From positions 12,609,019 to 12,673,018 of the forward strand of contig CM049306.1 of the NCBI GenBank assembly GCA_026874595.1: DNA of 64,000 bases. Direction: 5' to 3'. Every line of letters begins with the position of its first letter. Positions within the stretch are counted from its first letter, which is position 1. Made by a program: the position numbers and the translations under genes. Positions 25,521 to 38,641 of the stretch are shown here, piece after piece. Origin of the DNA: Sipunculus nudus. Lineage: Eukaryota > Annelida > Sipuncula > Golfingiida > Sipunculidae. Below the pieces are notes generated by a model that saw only the letters and a list, made by a program, of their open reading frames with translations, ran no database searches and had not been told where the DNA came from.

Positions 25521-26701
25521 CAGACAAGTGCTTATTAAAGATGTCAATATGTTTGAATAATAACATTCAGACTCATGGCTGTATCAGCTTTACATGATAC
25601 TGGGTAAATAATCAAAATTTATATTTCTGATAACTTTATTTCAGTTAATAAAATTAAACATTCCCAACTCCAGTTTGCCCCTTGTATAATATATTGGTTT
25701 GTTTTGATCCTTGGGTTATTTTTAACACATGTATTAGTTTTGCAGTAGAGATTATTTTCTTTTTTTCTGATACAAATTAAAAAAAAAATAATTTTTTTAA
25801 AATGTGATAAAAAAATTAGGTCTTAAAGACAAGTTCTCATTATGATGTCTGTAATGTTAATAATTGTCATAAGTGTCTTGACAGTGATGTGAAAGTATTC
25901 AAAAGTGAATATAATATTTTTTTATAAATTAAAGCCATAAAACCAGGTAGTTACAATCATCATTTAAATTTGTGAAATTTTTATTTTCTGGATTCTCAAC
26001 AGTTTCGTTCGACTGAAACTCAATAAATATGAGACCTTGAGAGAATACTTAATAATTGTATTCAAATATTATTAAAAAATATTCAATAGTTCAATAATGA
26101 AAATTAATACAAATACTAATACAGGTAAAAAGAAAGAATTTGAGTGCAAATACTTTAAAAATGTATTCATTAATGCATTCATGAATATATTTTATAATTT
26201 TTATTTTAATCATTTATTTCATTTATATTATTAAAAGAAATCTTTTCAATTGTTATTGTTAATATTTTTTAATTAAAATAATATTTTTCCCAATAATTCC
26301 AATTAATTTTTAATGAATAGTTTAACTCGCATATCATTTGTGCTAGTGGTACTTTTGGTTATGGGCAACCTGAAATTATTGAATAACAGTTAACTCCTTT
26401 GTAAAAAGCATGCATGATAATTAACATGACATACAGTGGACATTAATTTCCTGTTACCAGTGTTAGTGCTGTGGGTTTAATTTTCACAGCATGTACACAT
26501 AAGCATTTCATCTGTTAAAATCTGAAATTTGAAACCAATTGATCAAAAACTGTAGATGTCATTCAAGTTTTCAAGCACCATGCCTTGATTGTTTTCAACC
26601 AGTCAGTGAAATGTGTGCTTGGGCAGTATTACATAACTGGTTCAACTTCTGACCTAGCCACTGCCCTGTGATTGTCTGGGTCAGGCAGTAACTACCAGAG
26701 A

Positions 26702-26702
26702 G

Positions 26703-26737
<35 letters not shown>

Positions 26738-26760
26738 CAGTGTAGCTCTCTCTCTCTCTT

Positions 26761-26800
<40 letters not shown>

Positions 26801-26840
26801 ACAGTTTAGCTCAATCTCTTGCTCTCTCTCTCTCTCTCCC
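26702..26840. repeat. (CT)n microsatellite, interrupted
   Basis: Three CT arrays separated by short GGCAGTGTAG- and CATGACAGTTTAG-like interruptions. Confidence 0.95.
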
Positions 26841-26961
26841 ATTATCTCTTACCCCTAAGCCTCCCATTCTCCCTGCACTCCATTCTGTTGACAGGTACTA
26901 TAAACCAGATTAATTAGCTATGAATGTTGAAGCAATTTAGAAATGTGAATCAACTGAAATA

Positions 26962-26964
<3 letters not shown>

Positions 26965-27027
<63 letters not shown>
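26965..27027. repeat. (AT)n microsatellite
   Basis: About 30 AT units. Confidence 0.95.
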
Positions 27028-27030
<3 letters not shown>

Positions 27031-27507
27031 TTATATATGTTATACTGTAAATGTGTAGTTACATTTTTAAACCTGGAAAAATGATGTTTTGAAAAAAAGA
27101 AATAAAGGCAAATATTGTTAATTTTTCCTGGCTCAGTAGAATGGGAATAAAAATGATTTGCTTTGTTTCTCCACCTTTCTGCCTGCTTAACTATTTAATA
27201 ATTATGAATAAACATTTTTCTCTGTAAGCACTTGAATTCAATTTAATATCCTGTATGAATATGCAAGGGTGCTGTAACTCCCACCATCCCCTCCCCCCAC
27301 CCCATAGAGTCCTTGCTCTTTGGCACTGTGAACAAAAGTTCTATTACTTTTCCATAAAATTTTATAATTAAAGATAATATATACAGAAAGACAGGCGTTT
27401 TAATTCCTATCATAACCCCTCCCCCATCAATCCTTCCACCTGTTAAGTGGGGACTTTATGGCTACTGTATACATATGGTAAAATAGAAAATAGGTTCATT
27501 AAAATAA

Positions 27508-27714
27508 TTGGATCTCATTAAACAAATCTGTAAACTGTTGAACTGTCAACAGCTTATCGAAAAGGTAACCAATGGAAACACATGGTCAGATCTCAAAATA
27601 TTATTTGCAGCAATTTCTTCAATCATATCAACCAACCATGGCCAAGATTACCTTTCCGATCAGAATTTATCTGCTTTTCATAATATTTTAGATTTTAACC
27701 TTCCAGGTGTTTAA
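27508..27714 (+). other. Unrecognised 68-codon ORF, no ATG
   Basis: Open from TTG at 27508, right after an in-frame TAA, to the stop at 27712-27714. The translation is not low-complexity (for example LIKQICKLLNCQQLIEKV and SDQNLSAFHNILDF) and its base composition is less AT-rich than its surroundings. No ATG start, splice context or homology was recognised, so it may be a coding relic or chance. Confidence 0.2.
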
Positions 27715-27736
27715 GTACTGTTGAATGCTCCATCCC

Positions 27737-27737
<1 letters not shown>

Positions 27738-27800
<63 letters not shown>
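27738..27800. repeat. (CT)n microsatellite
   Basis: About 30 CT units between the two unexplained ORFs. Confidence 0.95.
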
Positions 27801-27801
<1 letters not shown>

Positions 27802-28037
27802 TTTCTCTCTACATCCACCTCATAGCTGCCCTCACTGTTCCCTTCTCTGAGCCCCATCCCAATAGCAGCCTCAGTAAACAAGAACAAGATGAATCAGATA
27901 TATTCATACTTTAATATTTTGTATAACTATTCGTCCATAGGTACCTATGTACATGCCAGAAATTATGTCAGTATTGTGTAATATGTGGACATAGTGGGCA
28001 TCAAAATAATGCACATTGTCAAGACTGAAGAGATATT

Positions 28038-28247
28038 GTGTCATACAGTAACAAATTCATAAATCCCCTCATCAGCATAGAAAATCATAACATCATATCT
28101 GTCAAATTGAAATCTCGCAGACTTCCATACACTATAGATCCTTCAACAAATAGCCTATTCATCATTCTACTACTGCTTATTACTGCTGTCATTGCATTCA
28201 TAATTGCTCAGATATATCGCAATTTTCAACCCCTCCTATATAAATAA
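28038..28247 (+). other. Unrecognised 69-codon ORF with a C-terminal hydrophobic tail
   Basis: Open from GTG at 28038 to the TAA at 28245-28247. The last third is a strong membrane segment, FIILLLLITAVIAFIIAQIY, ending in a short polar tail, like a tail-anchored protein. There is no ATG and no recognised family. It may be a coding relic together with 27508-27714. Confidence 0.2.
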
Positions 28248-28455
28248 AAAATAAACCACTATATTTAACTCTTAATCCATCAGTCAGGTTATTTCATTTA
28301 TTATTTACTCACATATTACATTACATTCCTTTATAATAGCCCAACATGTCCATAATATTCATAAGCTTTATCTACTCGATATAGTATCACAATGGAGAAA
28401 CATTTATGGTCCAATCACGATCGGCTGAGCGCCGTGACCTATGGGTCCCTTGTTT

Positions 28456-30020
28456 TAGCTCAGCTGACTGAAAGTCATCTGAGCTATAGCGATCACTCTA
28501 TGTCCGGCGTCTGTCTGTCCGTCCGTTAGCGAGGCACAAATCGTAACCGCTGGACCTGGAATCTTCTAACGTGACATCCGGCAGGTCCATAAAAAATCAT
28601 ATTTTAAATTGCAGTTTCTGTGGCGCCACCTATACAAAGACCTGTTTTTAACGGGCAAAAATCTCATAATTCAAGCCTCTTTCAACTTAAAAATGTTTTA
28701 ATATGAAACTGCCGAGCTGAATCTTTTAATTTTTACAAGATAATTCTAGGGTAGGGTTCTTTCAATTGTATAAGAATAGATTGGGTTCATTAATTATTAG
28801 TTGAGTCAAAGATATTCGAAGTTGGTCTTGTGGCCTATAGTGAGCCTATTTTAAACTGAGGGCTGCAGTAGTCTTCTTCTGCAAAACTTGTTCAACTATT
28901 GTTACATTGCACAAAAATGAATCTTAGGAGGCCTTTGTTCAAGTTTACTAAATGATTGTTGGCAGAATTATTTTACCTTTAACAATGAAAGGACTACATC
29001 TTTTATTATTCTAAACATTTTGAATATAAAAAAATCAAATGGATATGTCAGCTTGAAAAAAAAAAAGCATTTTAGCCAGAGTCTTTTAGTATGTGTAAAC
29101 GGATTTACCAATAGGCCAAGATTGAGTCTGTATCTGTCAATAGCTTGGTAGACTGCCAACTATTTCAGAATTGGCAACAGGCCTAGGATCAGTCTGGATC
29201 TATTTATAGCTTTGGGAGACTGCCAACTGTCAGATTATGCACCAGGTCAGGAGTTCACTCAGTGCAGCCAGGTACAGGTCAGGAGTTCACTCAGTGGTGT
29301 CGCCACCTAAAATGACTTTTCCACAGTGTCTATGCCTGCTTATTTCTCAAGAGAGATTCAATATACCGGCCTGAAATTGGGCATATTTATACATATGGGA
29401 TAGCTCTGGCGCCACCTAATTTTTGCACAGTGCATGTCCCTGCTAATTTTTCAGGAGGGGTTCGATATATCAGCCTGAAATTTGGCATATGTATACATCT
29501 CAGATAGCTTCGTCATTTGCAAACCAGTTGGTGCCACCTACAATCCTTCCGGCCCCTAGAATAAATTTGCAGTGTAGGCTCTTTCTTTTTCCTCAGGAAT
29601 GATTTGACATAGCAGCATATCAATACATCTTGAATAGTTTTGTTTTACACAAGACTTGTGGCGCCACCTACAAATGTTTCATTTATCTGTACACATAGCC
29701 GAAGAGTGGTTTGAAGTACCTGCCTGAAATTATGCATGCCCATACATCTTCGATTACTTTCTCGTACACAAGACTGGTGGTGCCACCTACAATCATTTTA
29801 TGTTGTGTGCACTTATGCCAGTATTTCAGCAATGACGTTTGTGTAATTGGTGCACGTACTCGGGTTCAAAATGTTCAGCGCTTGCATTGTACATATACAT
29901 GTCACACTTGTACGCGAAAAGTAACGGTCCAGCATGGAAACATTATACCTGATGTATATCCAATTGCAAAGATTCGCATTAGGCCTGTAGGCCTTGTTAA
30001 TCGTATCACACCAATTTGAG
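28456..30020 (+). mobile_element. Hairpin-headed element with a core of TGGCGCCACC repeats
   Basis: The left hairpin is at 28456-28486 (TAGCTCAGCTGACT / AGTCATCTGAGCTA), followed by a (GTCC)n run. The body contains TGTGGCGCCACCTA and then diverged units of the form CTGAAATT.GCAT...ACAAGAC..GTGG.GCCACCTA. A second copy of the body lies inside SEPHS2 intron 1 at about 40270-42030. There is no coding capacity. Confidence 0.55.
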
Positions 30021-30844
30021 GCCAGGAACCCCCGCCCCCACCTCATCCAAACCCTTTTCCGAAAGGGGGATCTTGTATTAGTTTTTTTTTTATTAATCCT
30101 CCTGGGTTGAACCCCTCCTTTTCATTAAGCGAGAGTCTTGTGTTTTTCACATATACTGACCACGCACATGGGTCAGAGACTGGGTCAAATGTCAGGCCAA
30201 ACATGCTTAAATCCTTCTCAAAAAGCAGGGGCTATTCATATGCACTAAAGTCCTTAATCCTGCGCTGGAGGCGACCACCCAGGCAATTCGGTCTTTGCCG
30301 AAGGCAGTTCGGCTGTTTTCGGTGGTATATATAACTTCTACACAAATCATAAAACACGCAAAATTCACTCAAAATAATGTCTACATTATAAAATTATTTA
30401 TTATCATATCGGCGAGGTAACTGCGGGAACAATAATCCTTAAATTGATGTATGGCACTGTGTCAGGGAAATTGTGAACAAAGGTGGACCGAATTCCTTTT
30501 GTAAGTTTTAGATTTATTAGATTCCTCTCGCTTCAAGGCAGGCAAAAGAGTTATTTTTTATAATTTGAAGAAGTATTCTTTTCTATTGAATTATCTGATG
30601 GCACGCTAAAAGGACCAGTTTGGATCGTATAAAGCACTTCAAAAGAGATGATGCCTCATGTATGTTATAAACACATGTCAGTCATAAGTAAAATTTTGCG
30701 AAGAAAGCATTAGGGGTTTTAGAGAAATTTGGTTATAGAAAAGGACGGATGGGCGCGGACCATTTTAGTGGTCTTCCATCCTACGGCAGGGGACTAAAAA
30801 TAAAAGCCATGAGAGCAGGGTCTTACAAGTTACGACCATTACTG

Positions 30845-32945
30845 TATCCGCCAGAACTTATGTTTTTAGCCGGGTTTTACTGCAGCCACGTTCGTTTCCG
30901 GAGAACTCCTCTGAGACCGCTTGATTGTAATTTCTAAACTCTGATTATAGGGGTGGGCGGTCCCATCCAGTACTCTGATTATAGGGTCCAGGGGCGTAGC
31001 CGGGGGGGGGGGGGGGTTATATATATATATATATATATGCGATAATTGCCAAATATTTTGGCCCCCTCTCCTCCCTCAGTCCTGGCTACCCCCATGTGGA
31101 CCTGTTACCTAGCATATATTAATGAAAAAATTTCGTTATTTGAAACATCGACCTGAAATTCCATGTCTGCATAGATCATGAATATAGTTTTATCATGTGT
31201 ACAAGACTGTTAGCGCTACCTTTAATTATTTTCTTGTGACGTTCTGTGTGATTATTCTTGTGAAAATCCAACATATCTCAAATGTGGTTGGACATATTGG
31301 CCTGAAGTTTGCATGTCCATAGATTTTGGATAATTTTAGCTTTACCTACAATCGCCTTTAAGAAGCATACATCAATGCACTTTTTTCAGTAGTGGTTAAA
31401 TGTGTCGGCCTAAAACTACACTAGTTTTGAGAGACGTCCACCTGTGCATCTGTTTTGGATTAAAGTCACTCGTATCTCACCGGTTGTTTAACAAATTTGT
31501 CACATCTTTTATAGTTTTCTAGTACGCAAGACTGGTGGTGCCAGCTACAATCGTGTTCACGTATAGCAAACATCATGCTTTTTTCTCATTTGAGGTTAAA
31601 CGCATCGGCCTGAAATTTTGCACATCAATTCATTTTGAATAGCTTCTTCTTACTAAAAACTGGTGGAACCACCTAGATCGCGTTTGCGTAACATGCATCA
31701 ATGTAAATATCGCAATGCAACTTGCAAGTCACAGTGGACATTGGTCATCATTTGGTCGTGAGCGAGTCGTCACTAGAGTTTGTTCTTGTTTGATGTAAAA
31801 TATTGACATAGGACCCTACTAGGACCCTGGTTGACTTCTAATTCATTCATTAATGTTTTGATCGGTTGCCATGTATGATGTTCCATCTTAATCTTATGGG
31901 TATAAAGACGCATGAAAGGCACTTATTGTTTCCACCAAAACAAAGTTTTGGCGAAGTTATTCGCTCATCCATAGTTGTGCCTAACAAAGATAGTTAGCGC
32001 CATCTGCAGTTCCTTATGAGTAGTATAAATCTGGTTGTCTTTGTGACAACAGCCAATATCTCAGGAGTTGTTCAATGCATTAAGCTGAAATTTTGCATGT
32101 CTATAGACCTTAAATCTCTGCATCTCGTACTCAAGACTGGTGGCGCCACCTACAAATGTTTTCTTGCAGCGTCAATCCGTGTGTTTGCTTTGGGTGAAAT
32201 TTGCTCATATCTCAAGAATAGTTCAATGTATTGGTCCGAAATTTTGCATGTCCATCCATCTTGGATGCCACTATCTCGATCTCGAGAATGGTGGCGCATT
32301 CTTCAATGATTTTTGCATGGCGTCCATCCGTATGTTTGCATTGGGTAAAAATTGCTCATATCTTAGGAGTGGTCCCTTTTATTGGTCTGAAATTTGGCAT
32401 GTCCATCCATCTCGGAGGGTTTTCTTGTAGACCTGACATGTGGCGCCACCCACCTTCCCGTTTTTGTAGGCATTGATGCCCTTTTCTTAAGAGTGGTTTG
32501 CCGTATTGGCCTGAAATGGTCCATGTTTATAGATCTTGGATACCTCTATCATGTATTCAAGTCTGGTGGTGTCATCTGCAATTGTTTTTTGCGTGGTGTC
32601 CATCGCTCATATCTCAGGAGTAGATGGATGAATCAGCATGAAATTTTGCATGGTTATCCGTCTTGGGTAGCTTTGTTGTATACCAGACACTTGGCGCCAC
32701 TTCAATACACTGATGTACCTTTCTCAGTAAAAGGATTGGTGTGTCGGCCTGAAATTTTGCTTGGTGTATCCATCTTTAGATCTGTTTTTAGTGACAATTG
32801 CACATATATGAGTTGTTTAATTTGCAACACTGATGCCAAATATTTGGAGTCATGTCATGTCAAGAACATTAAATGCCTTACTTTACCCATGCCTCTGTGA
32901 TTTTGCGGATACACGTGGTCGCTTGCCGACTACCCGTATTATAGT
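30845..32945 (+). mobile_element. Second dual-end element (inverted relative to 24045-25520)
   Basis: The left end has GTATCCGCCAGAAC (30844) and GTTCGTTTCCGGAGAACTCC, matching the right end of 24045-25520 in reverse complement, though one hairpin arm is deleted. The right end has GCGGATACACGTGGTCG and the hairpin at 32915-32933 (GTGGTCG / CGACTAC). The core is a string of degenerate 120-170-bp units with CTCATATCTCAGGAGTGG, CTGAAATTTTGCATGTCCAT and (T)GGCGCCACC. The overlapping short frames here are artefacts of these units. A poly-G then (AT)n stretch at 31003-31040 interrupts it. Confidence 0.6.
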
Positions 32946-35900
32946 TTTTCATTGTTATGCATTGTATTAATTATGCATTGATATTAGTGAAATATGCTAT
33001 TTATATTGATATCGATATGTGTGGGCATGCAGTTCTAATGTGTGTAACCAAATATCTCAGGAACGGCTGCAATTCTAGGCTCTAAATTGTACAGTAAATA
33101 GCGCATTGCCCGTTCATTATTTTGCACGGAAATACCGGTCCAGTTTCGTTCTAAATCCGATAGATGACACTACAAGCTCACCAACTGGATACGCGGGTCG
33201 TATTACTGACAGATGCCGCGGTGATATATATATGTGTGTGTGTATTGATCAAATGACTTGTATGTTTTATATAAGCTTCAGGTGGCGCCCCTTGTGTTGA
33301 TCGTTTTTTATCGAGCTGAATTGTCATATTCCATATACTAGCTTTACATCATGATAAACCTTTCTTTTGAAAACGAATGATTAAATAAGGATGATTTTTA
33401 TGGTTGACTTTTTTTAATGTCGACTTTACATAACTTTCTTTGTTCTCAAATTTTGACAATGTTACCTGTTTTGTTACATAAAAACTTCATCTGTTAGTCA
33501 ATATCACGGGAACTGGCGGGGGCAATGGACACCAAATTTTTATGGTATACAGAAAAAGAGAGTAGTGTGTCAATGTAAGCTGCAGGTGGCGCCACGTGAA
33601 TTAGTTACTGACCATCAAAATAACCTTTCCACTTATTCCAAGTCAAGTCCGTAAATATATACGTTACCTTTTGAATGAAGGATAACGAAGTGACAATATC
33701 TGTAGACATCGCTACATCCGCGATTTCTACCACGTGGTGTGTAACCCGCGGAAAATCGCGTCCATAGGAAAGGTGCTGCCCACGGTCACGGCGCGGGATT
33801 CTGCGGTCACCGCGCGGCGAACGCCTCCCGCCAATGGAGAGGCAACATTATTGGTTGATTTAAATAAGATTTAAATAAAATCAAAATCTTAAATATGGTT
33901 GAATTGAATCCCTCGATAGCTGATATAGTGATTGCTCATGGATATCCATTTTCGTTGTAAAAAAATCCTATGTAACTAATTTAATTCTCATTTCCTGAAA
34001 ACACATGCAGTTGCATCACAGTCGTACCAAACAAATAGTTTGCAGATATAAATCATTAATCATACATATTAAAAAAGGTGTTTCCTCCAGACCAATATGT
34101 TTATCTTCATGTAAAGCTGGATACCGTAACACCTTTTGAACTGCTTCGACATATATGTGATCTATGAAGCATAACGTTAAAACTTGATAAAAGTTGGTGC
34201 TGCAAATTGTAATCGTTTCATAACTATACAAGGTTTCTGCGACCACCTGGCATACACTGATTTGATACCTACTGATACGATTTCCTGTGATTTCCTTGGC
34301 GTGATTTCTTACAACAGAAAATAGATGCTCTCACACGCTGCGATTTCCTATGAAGTCGAATTTAGATTGTTTTGGTCTATTTTGCTTTGTTGACTTTTAT
34401 TTTTAGATAATGTTTGTGATAATTGTGAATTATAAGCTTCCATTTATTGTATTTATGGCTACATAGTGCACAGAAATGTAGATTATATAGTATATTCATA
34501 TACGGCCACATATACATTCTCAGTGCCTGAAGATTGCACAAAGGATTTCATTGAAGCTGTCACTGATGCTTAATTTACATTAGTTACCTGAATGTCCGGC
34601 AGATGGCGCATTACAGCTTCTCTCATTACTGCGCCCTGCTTCATATGTCCATGAATTTAATGGACCAATAAATTTTAATATTCCTGCAGAGGCATATATT
34701 ATAGATCCCATTTATCACATGACAATGTTGCAGAAATCGATTTCTTTTATTCAGGCCAGCAAGTTTACATTCATCTTAACCATGCACACTGATCTGCTGT
34801 CCATCGTTATCTGCTGTCCGTCGATGTTATTGCTAAAGCTAAATTATTCAGATTGGACATACGTTAGCCAAATCTCCTACCAAACCTGAAACAATGTCAC
34901 TTCTCCCTGTGAGATAAGGATGGAATTCTCCATAAAATAGTATATATCAGAAACAACCGTAAACTCGTCAATGTGTTCCTCAGGGTTGTGTCTTGAACGG
35001 GGGAACGTAAACCCAATTTGTAAATGCATATTTCGATAAAAGTCAAATTGGTGTAGAAGGAAAACACACATGCTGTAGCTTTGTATAATGAGATAGGCAA
35101 GTGGATGTACCCTAGCGTTAAGAGACATACTGTCACTAAATTCCTTTAAAGATGTTATATAAACAAATATTACAGTAACTGGCAGGGAGGTCATCTGGAT
35201 CTTTAGCCGCCCTTTTTGTGAATAGCTACTATGGTTTATGGTTATGCCCTCTACTGCTCTTTCACTATTTTATTTTCTGAAACGTTTATTTTCCCTTTCA
35301 CTTACCACGAAACCGATAGATAGGTAAAAACTTAAGAATACTAGGCTTACAGCTTTAAAATTGACCTCTTCCTGGCACATGGGAGAAAGCACAGCAAAAT
35401 GGGATTATGAACGTGGTTATGACTGAACTTGAGTGTGTTTGCGTATTCATGGATGGTTCTAAAATTTGCCATTTGATCATTTACATTATTTTTATTTTGC
35501 TTTTTATGGGCAAGACAATTGGTACCCTTCTAATACAGCAACAAATACCGTCATATTTATTTTTTTCAAATGCAAATTAATAGGCTATTTATATCAAATG
35601 TTTCTTTTGAAGATCTCTCCTTTAAATATGTTGCGTCGACGTAAGCTTTGTACAAATATATATATTTGTGTCCCATTCTGGCCTCTATCCTCCGAATCGC
35701 AGTCTTACTGAAACATATTTATACATCGTATATAAATATCATTTATATCTATAACTGTTCAACAGTGCAAGGAAATGAGTGGCATTAATCGGCAGCGAGA
35801 GTATCTTTATCTCAATAAAAGCTATGTATATCAATAAGGATAAATTAAGTTAACATGAATCTGCCTTTTTTTGTGCTGCAGGTTTAGACCATATCTGTAC

Positions 35901-36554
35901 TTTGTGAAATTTACTTGACTCTTTTGGCCTTTGTATATCATATTTAAAATTTTCTTTTCATTTGGGTAATACTTTCACAATCCTTACAAACAGCTGTCAA
36001 GCGACATAGCAGGTGGATCACAAGTCTTAGTTTGTTGTGCTTACAATGATATCAGGTGACAGGGAATATATGAAGAAATGGAAACAAATTAGCAGTTACC
36101 GCCACCAGTCATGCATGTATATGAAAAAAAACTATCCGATATAATCGGCACGCTAAATGGTATGACAATCCGTCAAGAAGTTCTTAAGAAATCTAATGTA
36201 AAGAATCATTTCCACCGGAAAAAGAACAAGGTCATGAAGGCAGTGCTGTCTTTCGTTATTTTAGGGGGTAAAACGTGTAGATCGTTTTTATAAAAATACC
36301 AAATTATCTAAGTTTACTATGCTATACCTCAAATGCTTCAGCTACGGTATTTGCAGCTACAAGGTATGTGACAAGTAGTAGTATATACAGCACACGATTT
36401 CATATTTCCAATCATTTTATGCACAAACATATACAAAGTATTATCACTTGAAAAGAAAACATGAAAAAAGGACATCGTGAGAGCACCGTTAACGTCAAGG
36501 CCGCTGTCACAGTCATGACCTCTTGCAGTTTCAATAGGCCTCTTTGTCAGACCA

Positions 36555-36556
<2 letters not shown>

Positions 36557-36641
<85 letters not shown>

Positions 36642-36645
36642 GGTA
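36557..36645. repeat. (AT)n microsatellite
   Basis: About 90 bp of AT repeats. Confidence 0.95.
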
Positions 36646-37046
36646 CGAAAAAAAACCTAATACTTTACTTGAATAATAAGAACAATGATAAACTTTGATC
36701 CATTTTGCAAAAATAATGCATAAATTTATCAAATTTAGGGTTTATTAACCACCATAACTCATTACGAAATATATTTTGTGTGCCTTTTCTCTCAAAGAGA
36801 GACAGCATTTACCACATCATTTCATTAACTAACGAAAAACCAAGAAAAAAAATTTGCCCTTTTTTTTAAGAAAAATGGTTAAAAGAGTGCTTTGGACAAA
36901 CTAGCAGCAAACACATGGATTTCCTAAAACTTGACATCCTAAATGATGCCACATTCAGCTTCTAATAGCCTACCATCTTTAGGAGTAGGCCAAATGTAGC
37001 ATGCCTATTCCGCTGCTCAATCAGTGGTAGGCCCAGAACGCAATTG

Positions 37047-37058
37047 GGGGGGGGGGGG
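37047..37058. repeat. Poly-G tract
   Basis: A run of about 12 G in the intergenic region. Confidence 0.85.
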
Positions 37059-38537
37059 CAAGTATTTTCAATCGGCTGAGGGAACTGGGCTTGGGTTGGA
37101 TGTCGCAATCGTGTGTACCAAATGCACGGGTCCCGGACCCCAAAAATCGATTTTCCACTTTTCCCATTATTCATACCGATAAAACACCTCTATTACTGAT
37201 ATAATAACAGAGCAAATTTCCTATATGCTGCAGCTTTGTAAATGACATAGGCCTATTCAATGAAAGATTTGAGTTAACAAATTATTTTGGTTAAGACGGA
37301 CCCCAACTGCTTGCAAGAGTTTTTGGACTGTTCCATTTTGGCGGATACCATGCAGTAGGCTAACCAAAGCTCCTATTTTTATATATGACTCAATGAAAAA
37401 AGAATGAGCACTCATGTCACACATTTTATATCATGTTTTGTTATTTTAAGTGAAAATATAATAGTCCGGGCATACCGAAGGAGATTTATTTGACAAAGTG
37501 CACCAGCATAATTGTGGACATGAGATTGATATCAGAGCTTCCAGACAGGCTTCGTGTTCCATTAAAATACAAATACAAAAACTCAATAATTAAATCGTAT
37601 GGGTATTATACCTTATCGTGATGTTAAAATGTGTACTAAAGAAATGGTAAAACAATGAGTAAAAAGGGTCTATGGGACCCGTGAGGTCCGTGCCTCAGAG
37701 TCCATAAGTGTTAATAGTCAAATTATGTTGCAAACAGACTTTTTTATGTTTTAACCAAATGTAATATAAAATACTTTAATGCTAAATATCTCGACCATTT
37801 ACCATGAGAATTTTAAGAATCATAGATTTCTCTTGGGGTCCGGGTTCCAGTTTCCGCGTGGGGTCCGGGTTTAAGACACTGTCCGATCGTGCAGTGTAGC
37901 CGTGAATACGCGTCTCAGAATAGGCATCAAGGCTGTATTGGGCTGGTAAGCGCGCATTACTTGAGTCTAGATATATACAAGCCATACGGGGGAATAAACT
38001 GCAACTTTCATCTATCTTATTGTCATAATATCGTGGTAAACACAGAAAATTATATAACATTAGGCTATACAAAAAATTAATTACAAATTGACATAAATTT
38101 AGAGAATTCATGTGAACCCACAAACCAAACTGAATTCCATCTCTATGGTAATTTACCAGTGATCGATTTAGTGTAGGCCTATCGCGCATACCCCCATCCC
38201 TGTCCCCAACCAAACAGCAACCATTCAAGTTGTTTCTAATACCTCGTTCTTCTATTTTTTTCAATTAATTTTGTCTTTTTCTTGAAGGTAGGCCTGTAGT
38301 GTCATACAGTATAGTCAGTAGAACTATAAGCCAAGGCCTACATAGGCCTATCTATATCTGACTTACGGTACCAGTATTGTTAAGCAGTCTATGTTATGTT
38401 CCAAGCAATTTAGGTCTATATTTAGTTTTCATTGACACAGCCGCCTGTGGTACGTGTTAAATTATAAATGGTAGTCTATCTGGCCGCCGACCCGTACATA
38501 TACCGTCATGAATAAAGTGCCCTTGTCAGCAAAACTT

Positions 38538-38570
38538 ATGGCTGGTATGGTGAACTATGGGACAAGGTGA
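38538..38570 (+). promoter_or_regulatory. Candidate upstream ORF, 10 codons, in the SEPHS2 leader
   Basis: ATG at 38538, reading [10 protein letters not shown] and then TGA at 38568-38570. It lies 71 nt before the main ATG and in a different frame. It matters only if transcription starts upstream of 38538, which the sequence does not prove. Confidence 0.3.
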
Positions 38571-38641
38571 AGGTCATATTCCCGACACCTGACCCATTAA
38601 TAAAGAGAATATTGGTTTCGAGAGCCAGTCTGTTAGCCAAA

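Larger units (their letters stand above)
25919..28454 (+). mobile_element. Diverged, interrupted copy of the 663-bp ING3-intron repeat
   Basis: The left part (25919 to about 26340) aligns by eye with the 17306 unit, sharing AAAGCCATAAAACCAGGTA. The shared 3' end motif GTGACCTATGGGTCCCTTG is at 28435-28453. Between them lie two fragments of the hairpin-element core (about 26455-26590 and 27940-28035), (CT)n and (AT)n arrays, and two unexplained short ORFs. It reads as a nested, partly expanded element. Confidence 0.5.
33000..38500. other. Intergenic DNA upstream of SEPHS2, mostly unassigned
   Basis: No gene is recognised. It contains isolated GGTGGCGCC-type sites (about 33281 and 33584), a short CpG-rich patch at about 33715-33835, an (AT)n array and a poly-G tract (both listed separately), and scattered AGGCCTA motifs near 38290-38350. 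Confidence 0.5.

Noticed and set aside
32016-32900. Overlapping plus-strand ORFs of 81-168 codons
   Set aside because: They repeat the phrases of the non-coding element units in shifted frames and recur wherever those units do. They are repeat translation artefacts.
34877-35194. 105-codon minus-strand ORF with a Pro/Cys-containing sequence
   Set aside because: No recognisable family, no supporting exon or conserved motif. Not strong enough to list.
37782-38264. 160-codon minus-strand ORF upstream of SEPHS2
   Set aside because: The translation has no recognised domain and mixes repeat-like and charged segments. There are no splice or start signals of note.
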